NCBI GenBank assembly: GCA_002477945.1
Contig: DLLF01000036.1
Location: 37,489 to 101,488 of the forward strand
Source: Bacteroidales bacterium UBA7569
GTDB lineage: Bacteria > Bacteroidota > Bacteroidia > Bacteroidales > Paludibacteraceae
Reading direction: 5' to 3'
Length of the DNA: 64,000 bases
In this document: piece by piece, positions 8,565 to 17,186 of the stretch
How positions within the stretch are numbered: the first letter of the stretch is position 1
How the letters are laid out: each line of letters starts with the position of its first letter
Translations under genes and position numbers: made by a program
The notes under the pieces: model-generated
Database searches by the model: none
Seen by the model: the letters and a program-made list of their open reading frames with translations, nothing else
Told to the model about the DNA's origin: nothing

Positions 8565-9230
8565 ATGGAAAAACTGAAATCTTCCTTTCAAAATATGGTG
8601 CTGTCACTTACGCTCATTGCTTTGGTGGCGGCGGGAGCGTTGGGTGCAGTCTATTTGCTCACAAAAGAGCCTATAGCGCAGCAGCAGCAGGAAAAGCAGA
8701 ATAGTGCTGTCGGCAGTGTCCTTCCCAATGTGGAGGGCAGGCTTATCGGCGATGCAAAAGAAGTAAATGGTTTTATGGTTCACGAAGCCTATGTGGCAGA
8801 CTCGCTTATAGGGGTGGCAGTGGAGACCGAGGCAAATGGTTTTGGAGGTGCGATACGTCTGATGGTCGGCTTCGATGCCGAAGGCAATATCGTAAACTAC
8901 GAAGTTCTGGAGCAGCAGGAAACGCCTGGTTTGGGTACGCATATCGTTGAGTGGTTCAAAACCGACAAGAACCGTCAGTCGGTGCTGGGGCTTAATCCCG
9001 ATAAGGCTAATCTCACGGTAAGCAAAGACGGTGGCGATGTGGATGCTATCACGGCTGCTACCATATCTTCAAGAGCCTTCCTCAAAGCGGTTCAAGATGC
9101 ATTCAATGCCTGTTTCACTCAAAAAAACACAGTGGAAGCAACATCGGGCGCTTCCTGCCTGAACGATTCAGTCTTGCAATCGCAAAGTGATACTATTGTT
9201 AATCCTGTAAATTCCGAAATCAATGAATAA
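8565..9230 (+). CDS. rnfG: Rnf complex subunit G (covalent FMN subunit)
   Basis: RnfG is a single-pass membrane protein (helix about 11-32) with a periplasmic FMN-binding domain. The 221-residue sequence has 'ETPGLGTHI' (about 119-127) and the FMN attachment motif D160-A-I-T-A-A-T166. As in RnfD, the usual Gly is Ala while the acceptor Thr remains. The C-terminal 35 residues are polar and beyond the conserved domain. The stop overlaps the rnfE start by 8 nt (ATGAATAA), suggesting translational coupling. Confidence 0.96.
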   Translation: MEKLKSSFQNMVLSLTLIALVAAGALGAVYLLTKEPIAQQQQEKQNSAVGSVLPNVEGRLIGDAKEVNGFMVHEAYVADSLIGVAVETEANGFGGAIRLMVGFDAEGNIVNYEVLEQQETPGLGTHIVEWFKTDKNRQSVLGLNPDKANLTVSKDGGDVDAITAATISSRAFLKAVQDAFNACFTQKNTVEATSGASCLNDSVLQSQSDTIVNPVNSEINE

Positions 9231-9807
9231 GGCTTTGAAAACTCTCACCAATGGTATTGTGAGAGAAAACCCTACTTTCGCTTTGGTGCTGGGTATGTGT
9301 CCTACATTGGCCACCACCACCTCCGCATTGAATGGTATGTCAATGGGCTTGGCTACTACTTTCGTCTTGCTTTGCTCCAACGTGGTGATCTCTCTCTTGA
9401 AGAACCTCATTCCCGACAAGGTGCGTATCCCCGCCTTTATTGTGGTCATTGCTACATTTGTCACCATGGTGCAACTCTTGATGCAGGCGTATCTACCCGC
9501 TCTCTATGAGTCTTTGGGATTGTTCATTCCGCTCATTGTGGTCAATTGTATTGTCTTGGGGCGTGCAGAGGCGTTCGCTGCAAAAAACAGTGTGGGGCTG
9601 TCTGCACTCGATGGACTCGGAATGGGACTTGGCTTCACACTCTCGTTGAGCGTCATCGGCTGTATCCGCGAGTTGTTGGGAACGGGCAAAATCTTTGGTC
9701 TTTCCGTCTATCCCGATACCTACGGAATGCTCATCTTCGTCCTGGCTCCTGGCGCTTTCATTGTCTTGGCTTACTTGATGGGCTTGGTTCATAAACTTCG
9801 TAACTAA
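9223..9807 (+). CDS. rnfE: Rnf complex subunit E (membrane)
   Basis: This 194-residue, six-helix membrane protein belongs to the RnfA/RnfE/NqrD/NqrE family. The family signatures are 'LGMCPTLATTTSALNG' near the N-terminus and 'VNCIVLGRAEAFA' in mid-protein. With RnfA it forms the symmetric membrane core that holds an [2Fe-2S] centre between paired cysteines in the half-membrane helices. The start overlaps the end of rnfG. rnfA follows after 18 nt. Confidence 0.95.
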   Translation: MNKALKTLTNGIVRENPTFALVLGMCPTLATTTSALNGMSMGLATTFVLLCSNVVISLLKNLIPDKVRIPAFIVVIATFVTMVQLLMQAYLPALYESLGLFIPLIVVNCIVLGRAEAFAAKNSVGLSALDGLGMGLGFTLSLSVIGCIRELLGTGKIFGLSVYPDTYGMLIFVLAPGAFIVLAYLMGLVHKLRN

Positions 9808-9825
9808 CAGAAAGGAATAATTTAT

Positions 9826-10422
9826 ATGGCATACTTTCTTATATTCATTAGTGCGATCTTCGTTAATAATATCGTACTGAGTCAGTTCTTGGGAATTTGC
9901 CCTTTCCTTGGGGTAAGTAAAAAGATTGATACGGCGCTTGGTATGGGAGCGGCAGTTACGTTTGTACTGACCCTTTCCACTATTGTCACCTATCTCTTGC
10001 AGGTGTATGTGCTGAAACAATTTCATATCGAGTTCTTGCAGACCATCCTCTTTATCTTGGTTATTGCCGCTTTGGTGCAGATGATAGAGATTATCTTGAA
10101 AAAGATTTCTCCGTCTTTGTATCAGGCTCTGGGTGTGTTCTTGCCGCTTATTACTACCAACTGCTGTCTCCTGGGTGTGGCTATTTTGGTGGCTAACGGA
10201 ACGAACAAATTGCCGATGGGGGCAGAGCACAATTTGCTCACAGGTACTTTGTTCGCTTTTGCTACGGCAATAGGCTTTGCGCTGGCATTGATTCTCTTTG
10301 CAGGTCTGCGCGAACAACTGTCTATGAACAAGGTGCCTAAGGCTTTGGAGGGCACTCCCATTGCCTTGCTTACCGCCGGTCTTCTGGCTATGGCATTCAT
10401 GGGCTTCAGTGGCGTAGTGTGA
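9826..10422 (+). CDS. rnfA: Rnf complex subunit A (membrane)
   Basis: This is the last gene of the operon: 198 residues, six helices, homologous to RnfE with inverted topology. Family signatures seen are 'NNIVLSQFLGICPFLGVS' (residues 14-31) and 'LITTNCCLLG' around residue 108. Together with RnfE it forms the electron-conducting membrane core of the complex. A hairpin with a T-rich tail follows at 10444, consistent with the operon end. Confidence 0.96.
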   Translation: MAYFLIFISAIFVNNIVLSQFLGICPFLGVSKKIDTALGMGAAVTFVLTLSTIVTYLLQVYVLKQFHIEFLQTILFILVIAALVQMIEIILKKISPSLYQALGVFLPLITTNCCLLGVAILVANGTNKLPMGAEHNLLTGTLFAFATAIGFALALILFAGLREQLSMNKVPKALEGTPIALLTAGLLAMAFMGFSGVV

Positions 10423-10443
10423 CAATATCGGTTACAGATTACA

Positions 10444-10489
10444 AAGCGGTTGCGTGCGGTGAATGTCGCATTCAACCGCTTCTTTTGTC
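10444..10489 (+). terminator. Terminator of the rnf operon
   Basis: The arms 10444-10452 (aagcggttg) and 10473-10481 (caaccgctt) pair perfectly. An inner 5-bp stem (gaatg/cattc) can form in the loop, and the structure is followed by 'cttttgtct'. It lies 21 nt after the rnfA stop. Confidence 0.75.
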
Positions 10490-10632
10490 TGTACTGTAAT
10501 GGGTTGTGTTTTATCTTCGCTCGGTGTATAGCAGATGAGTATATCCTTCAAAATGGCAATAGGGTATCTGTCTCTTGCTTTTTGTTGTCAGGAGCGGATG
10601 AAGTCGTCGTTCGGAAAAGATAGAGAAGGTAA

Positions 10633-10676
10633 CGACCCCTCAAGCCGACCTCAACGACCCCTGAAGCACCTCTCGT
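10633..10676 (+). repeat. 44-nt array of four degenerate 11-nt units, locus 2
   Basis: Units at 10633, 10644, 10655 and 10666, each 11 nt, follow the CGACCCCTCAA consensus. It lies in the 398-nt gap between rnfA and trmO, and a short 9-nt-periodic array begins 14 nt downstream. Confidence 0.75.
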
Positions 10677-10690
10677 CGGGATATGACATC

Positions 10691-10735
10691 ATTAGTCTGA
10701 TTCGACCAATTCGTCAATGCTCCTAGAACTTCTCG
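10691..10735 (+). repeat. Short 9-nt-periodic array, locus A
   Basis: Five 9-nt units run from 10691 to 10735. Units two and three (attcgacca, attcgtcaa) match the consensus ATTCGTCCN best. The tail 'GAACTTCTCG' and the AT-rich sequence after it (10740-10760) resemble the sequence following the array at 63734. The rest of this intergenic region holds nothing else that I can recognise. Confidence 0.55.
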
Positions 10736-10820
10736 ATTAACTAAAATGTCTATAATGTCAGAAGAATGGAATAAGTAAATCCAATCTTGTTAACTTGTAG
10801 ATAAAAATAAAATCTCACAC

Positions 10821-11519
10821 ATGCTCACCATTAGTCCTGTTGCAATAGCCCGCAATGCCTATCGTGGAAAGTTCGGAATACCTCGTCAGAGTGGTAGGGT
10901 GGAGGAAGTGGAAACACGTATAGTCTTTCTTCCTCCTTATGGGGTGAAGGAATCTTTGCGCGGCATAGAACAGTTTACCCATCTCTGGTTGTTGTGGGGC
11001 TTTTCTGCCAATCCCGTGCAGGAACAATTCTCCCCGACAGTTCGGCCACCCCGTCTCGGAGGCAATGTGCGTATGGGGGTGTTTGCCACGCGTTCCCCTT
11101 TCCGTCCGAATCCTGTCGGATTGTCCTCTGTGCGTCTGTTGCGCGTGGAAAACGATGCTGAGGAAGGCTGGAGACTGATTGTAGCAGGAGCCGACCTTAT
11201 GGATGGTACGCCCATTTATGACATAAAACCGTATATCCCTTACACCGACTCTCATCCCGATGCCTCCAATGGGTTTGCTGGGGAATGGAAAGACTACCGG
11301 TTGCAAGTGGTTATACCTTCCGATATAAGGAAACGGTATGGAACGGACTTCTGCCATGTAGTGGAAGCCGTTCTTTCCGAAGACCCACGCCCTACATATC
11401 AGCACGATGAACAGCGTGTGTATGCCATGTCCTACGACCGGTACACACTCCGCTTTTCTGTGTCCGATGAGCAGCAGACGGTCACTTTGTTGGATGTCGT
11501 TGAGAACCGAAACCGCTGA
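10821..11519 (+). CDS. trmO: tRNA (N6-threonylcarbamoyladenosine-37-N6)-methyltransferase
   Basis: TrmO (YaeB/TsaA family) methylates the N6 of t6A at position 37 of some tRNAs using SAM. The 232-residue protein shows the family's conserved blocks: 'FGIPRQSG' near residue 18, 'HLWLLWGF' about 53-60, and 'FATRSPFRPNPVGLSSVRLL' about 88-107, plus 'GADLMDGTPIYDIKPYIPY' about 123-141. The C-terminal subdomain follows. It is a single gene with an intergenic repeat region upstream and a separately promoted gene downstream. Confidence 0.93.
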   Translation: MLTISPVAIARNAYRGKFGIPRQSGRVEEVETRIVFLPPYGVKESLRGIEQFTHLWLLWGFSANPVQEQFSPTVRPPRLGGNVRMGVFATRSPFRPNPVGLSSVRLLRVENDAEEGWRLIVAGADLMDGTPIYDIKPYIPYTDSHPDASNGFAGEWKDYRLQVVIPSDIRKRYGTDFCHVVEAVLSEDPRPTYQHDEQRVYAMSYDRYTLRFSVSDEQQTVTLLDVVENRNR

Positions 11520-11536
11520 ATCCTTTCTGTAATCAA

Positions 11537-11568
11537 CTTGCCATATTTCAATTTATTCGATACCTTTG
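11537..11568 (+). promoter_or_regulatory. Promoter of the RluA-family gene
   Basis: CTTG (11537-11540), a 20-nt spacer and TACCTTTG (11561-11568). The expected transcription start is about 11573-11575, which places the first ATG (11573) at or before the RNA start and favours the ATG at 11588. Confidence 0.7.
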
Positions 11569-11587
11569 CAGCATGAAACAGCGTACA

Positions 11588-12514
11588 ATGGCGAAACATA
11601 AGACCACTTCTCTCGTCTGCCGCGATAATGATATGGAGTTGATGACTTTCTTGCTTGCCAAGATGGGAGGAATGAGCCGCAATAGTGTCAAGCAACTCTT
11701 GGCGCACCGGCAGGTGCAGGTCAATGGCAAGGTGGAAACTCGGTTCGATTACGTCTTGCATAGTAGTGATACGGTGCAGGTGACAAGTGGTGCACCCAAG
11801 CATGAACTGGTACACCCGCGCTTGCGGATGGTATATGAAGACGATTCCCTTATCGTGGTCGAAAAGGGGGTAGGGTTGCTTACGGTACCTACTTTTGCAG
11901 GCTCTAATGAGACCTCTGTATTTTCTTTGCTCAAACACTACGTCCGTCAGGATAATCCGCGTGCCGGTATCTATGTGGTTCACCGTTTGGATAGGGAAAC
12001 ATCAGGTCTGCTTGTGTTTGCAAAAACACCTGAACTGCAGGAATATATGCGTACCTATTGGCGGCAATTGGTCAGCAAACGTACTTACATCGCCCTTGCC
12101 GAAGGCATCATCACGCCTGCGGAAGGTAAAATCACCACCTGGCTCACGGAGGATAAGCGTACTACGCGCGTCTATTCGTCCAACGAAGACAACGGAGGAA
12201 AGATTGCAATCACCAACTATAAAGTGATACGCCGGACGGAACCTGAAACCGATGATGTGAACAATATCAAAAGGTCCTATTCATTGGTGGAACTCAATTT
12301 GGAAACGGGTCGTACAAACCAGATTCGTGTACATCTGAGTGGTATCGGACATCCCGTGGTCGGAGACAGAAAGTATGGTTCAGGGGCATCGCCCTCTTTG
12401 GACAGGTTGGCACTGCATGCCCGTATTCTGGAGTTTATCCATCCTGTTACCGAACAGACGCTCCGCTTCGAGACCCCCGTTCCTCGTGAGTTCCTCCACG
12501 TCTTCCATGGATAA
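11588..12514 (+). CDS. RluA-family rRNA/tRNA pseudouridine synthase
   Basis: The protein has an N-terminal S4 RNA-binding domain (about residues 20-70, 'MSRNSVKQLLAHRQVQVNG') and an RluA-type catalytic domain with 'HRLDRETSG', whose Asp is the nucleophile. It converts uridine to pseudouridine in rRNA or tRNA; the target base cannot be deduced. The start chosen is the second ATG, giving 308 residues. The upstream ATG at 11573 would give 313 residues but lies on the predicted transcription start. The protein lacks the extra domains of RluD-specific subgroups. Confidence 0.88.
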   Translation: MAKHKTTSLVCRDNDMELMTFLLAKMGGMSRNSVKQLLAHRQVQVNGKVETRFDYVLHSSDTVQVTSGAPKHELVHPRLRMVYEDDSLIVVEKGVGLLTVPTFAGSNETSVFSLLKHYVRQDNPRAGIYVVHRLDRETSGLLVFAKTPELQEYMRTYWRQLVSKRTYIALAEGIITPAEGKITTWLTEDKRTTRVYSSNEDNGGKIAITNYKVIRRTEPETDDVNNIKRSYSLVELNLETGRTNQIRVHLSGIGHPVVGDRKYGSGASPSLDRLALHARILEFIHPVTEQTLRFETPVPREFLHVFHG

Positions 12515-12622
12515 ATGTGTCCTGACCTCGTAACGGCAAATTGTGGAGCCACGCCCTGCATATCATAACAATTGACAACATCTCGAAATGTCGCTCGATG
12601 GAGTCTTAACAGAGAACTTTGT

Positions 12623-13333
12623 ATGAAACGTTCCAAGCGTAGTATATGGAATAGGATAGGCGTATTCCTGCTGACTCTGGTGGCACTCTTCTTTCTTCTT
12701 ACCATCGGTGAAGTGTTGCTGTATAAGTACCTCCCTGTCAGGCTTACGCCCCTTATGGTAATCCGTCAGGTGGAAGCGCATCGTGCAGGTACTCCGCTCG
12801 CCATTCGTAAACAATGGGTAACGTTGGATAATATCTCTCCTGAATTGGTTCGTGCTGTCATGGCGTCTGAGGACAATCTCTTTCTTGCACACAAAGGATT
12901 CTCGGAAAACGGATTGCGCAATGCCGTGCAGGAAAAAATCAATACGGGAGTTGTCCGGCACGGAGGAAGCACCATCTCGCAGCAGACGGCGAAGAATGTT
13001 TTCTGCACACCTCATCGAACTTATGTCAGAAAAGCCTTTGAGGCTTATTTCACGGTGCTGATAGAACTCTTCTGGGATAAACGGCGTATTATGGAAGTCT
13101 ATTTGAATGTGATTGAGATGGGCAATGGCATCTTTGGGGCGGAAGCCGCTTCGCAGTACTATTTCCACCATACCGCTGCTCGGCTCAATCGCTCCGAGTC
13201 GGCATTGCTTGCTGTTTGCCTTCCAAACCCGAGACGTCTCTCTGTTGCACACCCGTCTGCTTACGTGCAGCGACGTCAGGCACAGATAATGGCACTTATG
13301 CCGAAACTGGGTAAAATCGATTTGAAACCTTAA
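12623..13333 (+). CDS. mtgA: Monofunctional peptidoglycan glycosyltransferase
   Basis: MtgA polymerises lipid II into glycan strands at the inner membrane. From the ATG at 12623 it has 236 residues: one N-terminal membrane helix (about 10-34) and a family GT51 domain. The catalytic Glu83 lies in 'ASEDNLFLAHKG', and 'GGSTISQQ' (114-121) is the second conserved motif. There is no transpeptidase domain. A longer open frame begins at 12572, but the extra 17 residues are charged and precede the membrane anchor, so the later start is preferred. Confidence 0.92.
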   Translation: MKRSKRSIWNRIGVFLLTLVALFFLLTIGEVLLYKYLPVRLTPLMVIRQVEAHRAGTPLAIRKQWVTLDNISPELVRAVMASEDNLFLAHKGFSENGLRNAVQEKINTGVVRHGGSTISQQTAKNVFCTPHRTYVRKAFEAYFTVLIELFWDKRRIMEVYLNVIEMGNGIFGAEAASQYYFHHTAARLNRSESALLAVCLPNPRRLSVAHPSAYVQRRQAQIMALMPKLGKIDLKP

Positions 13334-13346
13334 AAACGAAATGATT

Positions 13347-14723
13347 ATGGATATACATACCTATGTGGAAAATAATTTTCCGCGTTTCTTGCAGGAGTGG
13401 GATAGCCTGTTGCGTATTCCGAGTATCTCATGTCAGCCTGAACACAGGCAGGATATGATTCGGTGTGCAGAGCGTTGGCGTGAGCTGTTGTTGGAGGCGG
13501 GGGCAACTCGTGCTGAGGTGATGCCTTCTGCGGGCAATCCCATGGTTTATGCCGAGCGGATAGTCAGCCCTGCTGCCAAAACTGTATTGGTCTATGCGCA
13601 TTACGATGTGATGCCTGCCGAACCTCTTGAACAATGGAAAACAGAGCCGTTCCGTGCAACAATTGTGGGCAACCGTCTCTATGCGCGGGGAGCCGACGAT
13701 GACAAAGGGCAGGCTATGGTGCAGGTCAATGCGTTTGAGTATATGGTCAGGCACGTCTGGACGGAAGGACAGGGCGTTAACGTGAAATTCATTTTCGAAG
13801 GGGAAGAAGAAATAGGCTCCCCGTCTTTGGAACGTTTCTGTATAGAGCATAAAGACTTGCTGAAATCGGATATTATACTGGTGTCCGACACCAGTATGCT
13901 GGGTAAAGAAACGCCTTCCATTACGATAGGACTACGCGGTTTGGCATACTGGCAGATAGAAGTAACCGGTCCTAATCGGGATTTGCATAGCGGACACTTT
14001 GGAGGGGCTGTGGCAAATCCTCTCAACGTGCTATGCCAAATGTTGGCGAAGGTGGTCGATTCGGACGGGCGGATCACTATCCCGCATTTCTATGATGATG
14101 TGTTGCCCATACCTCAGGAAGAAAGGGAAATGATAGCCTCCATACCGTTCGATGAAGAAAAGTATAAACAGACGATTGGCGTAAAGCAACTCTTTGGAGA
14201 GAAAGGCTATTCCACTCTGGAACGCAATTCTTGCCGTCCGTCTTTTGATATATGCGGTATCTGGGGCGGTTATACGGGAGACGGAAGCAAGACGGTTCTG
14301 CCAAGCAAAGCCTTTGCAAAGGTTTCTTGCCGGTTGGTGGCAAACCAGGACCATGAGGTCATTTCCCGCTTGTTTGCCGAGTACATTCATTCTTTGGCAC
14401 CCGATACGGTATCTGTTGTTGTTACGCCCATGCATGGAGGACAAGGTTATCTCTGCCCTCTCAACCTGCCTGCCTATAAGGCGGCTCGGATGGCGTTCCA
14501 AACAGCATTCGGGAAAACTCCGGTCGCAGCACGGCGTGGAGGGAGTATTCCTATTATTGCTACTTTTGAACGGGTATTGGGTGTTAAGACCATTCTTATG
14601 GGATTTGGTCTGGAAGCCGATGCCATTCATTCTCCCAACGAGAACTTCGATTTGGACATCTTCCGCAAAGGAATACATGCCGTCACCGAGTTCTACAAAA
14701 ACTACGAACATATAGAAGACTGA
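13347..14723 (+). CDS. M20-family metallo-dipeptidase
   Basis: This zinc-dependent peptidase of the M20/CNDP-like family (about 458 residues) probably hydrolyses small peptides in the cytoplasm. Visible motifs are 'YAHYDVMPAEP' with the first metal His, 'ARGADDDKGQ' with the bridging Asp, and 'FEGEEEIGSPSL' with the catalytic and metal Glu residues. The C-terminal 'ADAIHSPNENFDL' supplies the last metal His. The lid dimerisation domain lies about 210-320. Start at 13347 (ATGGATATACAT) or 13341 (two residues more) cannot be separated. It lies 13 nt after mtgA and may share its transcript. No signal peptide is seen. Confidence 0.9.
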   Translation: MDIHTYVENNFPRFLQEWDSLLRIPSISCQPEHRQDMIRCAERWRELLLEAGATRAEVMPSAGNPMVYAERIVSPAAKTVLVYAHYDVMPAEPLEQWKTEPFRATIVGNRLYARGADDDKGQAMVQVNAFEYMVRHVWTEGQGVNVKFIFEGEEEIGSPSLERFCIEHKDLLKSDIILVSDTSMLGKETPSITIGLRGLAYWQIEVTGPNRDLHSGHFGGAVANPLNVLCQMLAKVVDSDGRITIPHFYDDVLPIPQEEREMIASIPFDEEKYKQTIGVKQLFGEKGYSTLERNSCRPSFDICGIWGGYTGDGSKTVLPSKAFAKVSCRLVANQDHEVISRLFAEYIHSLAPDTVSVVVTPMHGGQGYLCPLNLPAYKAARMAFQTAFGKTPVAARRGGSIPIIATFERVLGVKTILMGFGLEADAIHSPNENFDLDIFRKGIHAVTEFYKNYEHIED

Positions 14724-14781
14724 AAATACCTGTTTCCTGTCCTTGCGCTTTTATGGAGGGCAATATCCTGTGAACAGGCGT

Positions 14782-14812
14782 TTTGGAGAATGCAAAAATA
14801 ATGTTACCTTTG
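14782..14812 (+). promoter_or_regulatory. Promoter of efp
   Basis: TTTG (14782-14785), a 19-nt spacer and TACCTTTG (14805-14812), a near-perfect Bacteroidetes promoter, 42 nt upstream of the efp start. Confidence 0.85.
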
Positions 14813-14854
14813 CAGTCTGTAAACAAAATGGTTAAATTGTAAAACGAAAAAGAT

Positions 14855-15418
14855 ATGATTAACTCTCAAGACGTTAAAAATGGTGTTTGTATCCGCATGG
14901 ACGGACGCCTCTATTTTGTGATTGAATTCCTCCATGTGAAGCCTGGTAAAGGAAACACGATTATGCGTGTGAAGTTCAAAGATGTTGTTGATGGTCGTGT
15001 TTTGGAACGCCGTTTTAATATCGGTGAGAAACTCGAAGATGTTCGCGTGGAGCGTCGTCCTTACCAATATCTCTATCAGGAAGGGGAAGACTACATCTTC
15101 ATGAACCAGGAAACCTATGAGCAGATTCCTATTGCGCACGATTTGATTACGGGTGTCGATTTCTTGAAAGAAGGAATGGTCGTGGACGTTGTATCCGATG
15201 CTTCAAGTGAAACGGTTTTGTTTGCCGAACTTCCCACAAAGGTGGAGTTGCAGGTGACTTATACAGAGCCTGGACTCAAGGGGGATACCGCTACCAATAC
15301 GCTCAAACCCGCTAAGTTGGAGACGGGAGTTGAGATTCGTGTACCTCTCTTCATTAACGAAGGTGAGATTATTCGTGTAGATACGCGCGATGGTTCTTAT
15401 TGCGAGCGTGTACGTTGA
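14855..15418 (+). CDS. efp: Elongation factor P
   Basis: EF-P binds between the P and E sites and rescues ribosomes stalled on polyproline. The 187-residue protein has the three-barrel layout: a KOW-like domain I with the tip loop 'HVKPGKGNT' (Lys32 at the tip), then two OB domains ending 'IIRVDTRDGSYCERVR'. Lys at the tip is the type that can be beta-lysylated; no epmA or epmB is in this window. It has its own promoter and is followed by a 269-nt intergenic region. Confidence 0.97.
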   Translation: MINSQDVKNGVCIRMDGRLYFVIEFLHVKPGKGNTIMRVKFKDVVDGRVLERRFNIGEKLEDVRVERRPYQYLYQEGEDYIFMNQETYEQIPIAHDLITGVDFLKEGMVVDVVSDASSETVLFAELPTKVELQVTYTEPGLKGDTATNTLKPAKLETGVEIRVPLFINEGEIIRVDTRDGSYCERVR

Positions 15419-15475
15419 TTATGTAGTCGTTAAACGGTAAACCTCTGTAGATTTACCGGTAATGTTCTCATGAAT

Positions 15476-15512
15476 AATGCGGTTCGGACATGTTGTTTGT
15501 TCGAGCCGCATT
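15476..15512 (+). terminator. Hairpin downstream of efp, weak terminator candidate
   Basis: The arms 15476-15486 and 15502-15512 form an 11-bp stem with one G-U pair. There is no T tract after it, so termination would need Rho or another factor. Confidence 0.35.
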
Positions 15513-15586
15513 GCGTATTGCAAGGAAGAAAGGTCATCGGATACTCTTAATTTTGTTTTGCTTGTCGTATTGTCAGGAAAATATTG

Positions 15587-15594
15587 TATCTTTG
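15587..15594 (+). promoter_or_regulatory. Probable -7 element of the rseP promoter
   Basis: TATCTTTG at 15587-15594 matches the -7 consensus. A CTTG lies 22 nt upstream, slightly beyond the usual spacing. The transcript would carry an untranslated leader of about 90 nt before rseP. Confidence 0.5.
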
Positions 15595-15687
15595 CGCTTG
15601 GTAGGGCGTGTGTGATTTGCGGTTTGGGTATAGTGGAATGATTATTGCAGTATTTCGCTTTGCTGATATGATAAATAATAACAGAGA

Positions 15688-17184
15688 ATGAGTACATTTT
15701 GGATAAGGGCCCTTCAGTTGATTGCCTCTCTTTCTTTTTTGGTAATCATACACGAGTTGGGGCATTTCACTTTTGCGCGTATTTTCGGGGTAAGGGTAGA
15801 GAAGTTTTATATGTTCTTCAACCCTCGCTTTTCGTTGGTGCGTCTCAAGAAAGTTAATGGTAAATGGAAAATACGTTTCTTGGCACCGAATGTGGAACCT
15901 TCGGTGGTGGAACGTACCGACGAATTTGGAAATCCTGTCTTGGACAAGAAGGGGAATCCTCTCTATCGTCCTATGACGCAGGAAGAACTTGATGCCTTGC
16001 CGGAAGACGATTGGCGCCGCTATCCGGAGAATACGGAGTGGGGTATAGGCTGGATCCCATTGGGAGGCTATTGTTCCATTGCGGGAATGGTGGATGAAAC
16101 CAAAGGTCCCGATGATCTCCCTACGAAACCGCAACCTTGGGAATATAGGGCTAAACCTACATGGCAACGACTGCCTATCATCATAGGTGGCGTATTGGTT
16201 AACTTTGTTGCCGCACTTGTCATCTATAGTGCTGTGCTTTTCCATTGGGGAAAGGAATACATCCCTCTTGAGAATGCTGCTTACGGGTTGCAATATGCTC
16301 CTGTCATGGTTGAGCAGGGTTTCAAACAAGGTGATAAGATTCTCCGTATAGGCGACCGCATTCCTGCAACAACCGCCGATGTGGTGGAATGGCTCGTTGT
16401 GGATGGCGTCAATGAAGTGACAGTTCTTCGTGGTGCCGACACGGTGTCGCTTTCCATGCCTGCGCATTTCGACCAGCAGGTACTTGCTTCAGGCAATACG
16501 GCTCTTGTCTCTTATCGCTTCCCCTTTGTGGTGGATGCAGTAGTGGAAAACAGTCCGGCATCTAAGGCTCTCTTGATGGCGGGAGATAGTATTATTGCAG
16601 TGGAAAATGATAGTGTATGGACTTATCAGGACGTAACGGCAGCCTTGCAAAACTATGCTTGTGATAGTGTGTTGCTGACATTTGTACGGCAAGGGGCAGT
16701 CATGCAAACCAAAGCCTATCTGGGGGATGAAGCGAAGTTGGGCGTTTATACGGTCAATCCGTATGGTCGCTATCTGCAGACGGAAAAAGAAGAATACTCC
16801 TTCCTCGCGTCCATTCCTGCCGGTGCAGCCTATGGTTGGGATGTGTTGGTAAGTTATGTCAAGCAGATGAAACTTGTCTTCACGAAGGAAGGAAGCAAGT
16901 CTCTTGGAGGATTTGGAGCAATCGGTAGTCTTTTCCCGCCTGCGTGGGATTGGCAGTCATTCTGGATGCTCACGGCGTTCCTCTCCATTATTCTCGCTTT
17001 CATGAATATCATTCCTATACCGGGATTGGATGGCGGACACACTCTGTTCCTGTTGTGGGAAATGATTACACGTAAGAAACCAAGTGACCGGTTCTTGGAA
17101 ATTGTCAATACGATAGGATTTTGGTTGATTCTTCTCCTTGTGATATATGCCAATTTCAACGATATTCTGAAACTCTTTCTGTGA
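15688..17184 (+). CDS. rseP: Site-2 protease RseP, M50 family
   Basis: RseP cleaves membrane-bound substrates such as anti-sigma factors and signal peptides within the membrane. The 498-residue protein has 'HELGH' at 22-26 in the first helix and the second zinc-site motif 'PIPGLDGGH' with LDGG at 447-450. Two PDZ-like segments lie between helices (about 205-265 and 270-340). As in other Bacteroidetes, the loop after the first helix is enlarged (about 35-145, 'RPMTQEELDALPEDDWRRY') relative to the E. coli protein. It is followed by sugar-nucleotide genes starting 2 nt after its stop. Confidence 0.93.
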   Translation: MSTFWIRALQLIASLSFLVIIHELGHFTFARIFGVRVEKFYMFFNPRFSLVRLKKVNGKWKIRFLAPNVEPSVVERTDEFGNPVLDKKGNPLYRPMTQEELDALPEDDWRRYPENTEWGIGWIPLGGYCSIAGMVDETKGPDDLPTKPQPWEYRAKPTWQRLPIIIGGVLVNFVAALVIYSAVLFHWGKEYIPLENAAYGLQYAPVMVEQGFKQGDKILRIGDRIPATTADVVEWLVVDGVNEVTVLRGADTVSLSMPAHFDQQVLASGNTALVSYRFPFVVDAVVENSPASKALLMAGDSIIAVENDSVWTYQDVTAALQNYACDSVLLTFVRQGAVMQTKAYLGDEAKLGVYTVNPYGRYLQTEKEEYSFLASIPAGAAYGWDVLVSYVKQMKLVFTKEGSKSLGGFGAIGSLFPPAWDWQSFWMLTAFLSIILAFMNIIPIPGLDGGHTLFLLWEMITRKKPSDRFLEIVNTIGFWLILLLVIYANFNDILKLFL

Positions 17185-17186
17185 TA

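Noticed and set aside
10535..10726. Small frame reading 'NDPSSRPQRPL' across the 11-nt array, and similar frames at 27079-27414, 35896-36099 and 52149-52421
   Set aside because: The period of 11 nt is not a multiple of 3, the shared peptide is caused by the repeat, and the frames have different starts and ends. No conserved gene context.
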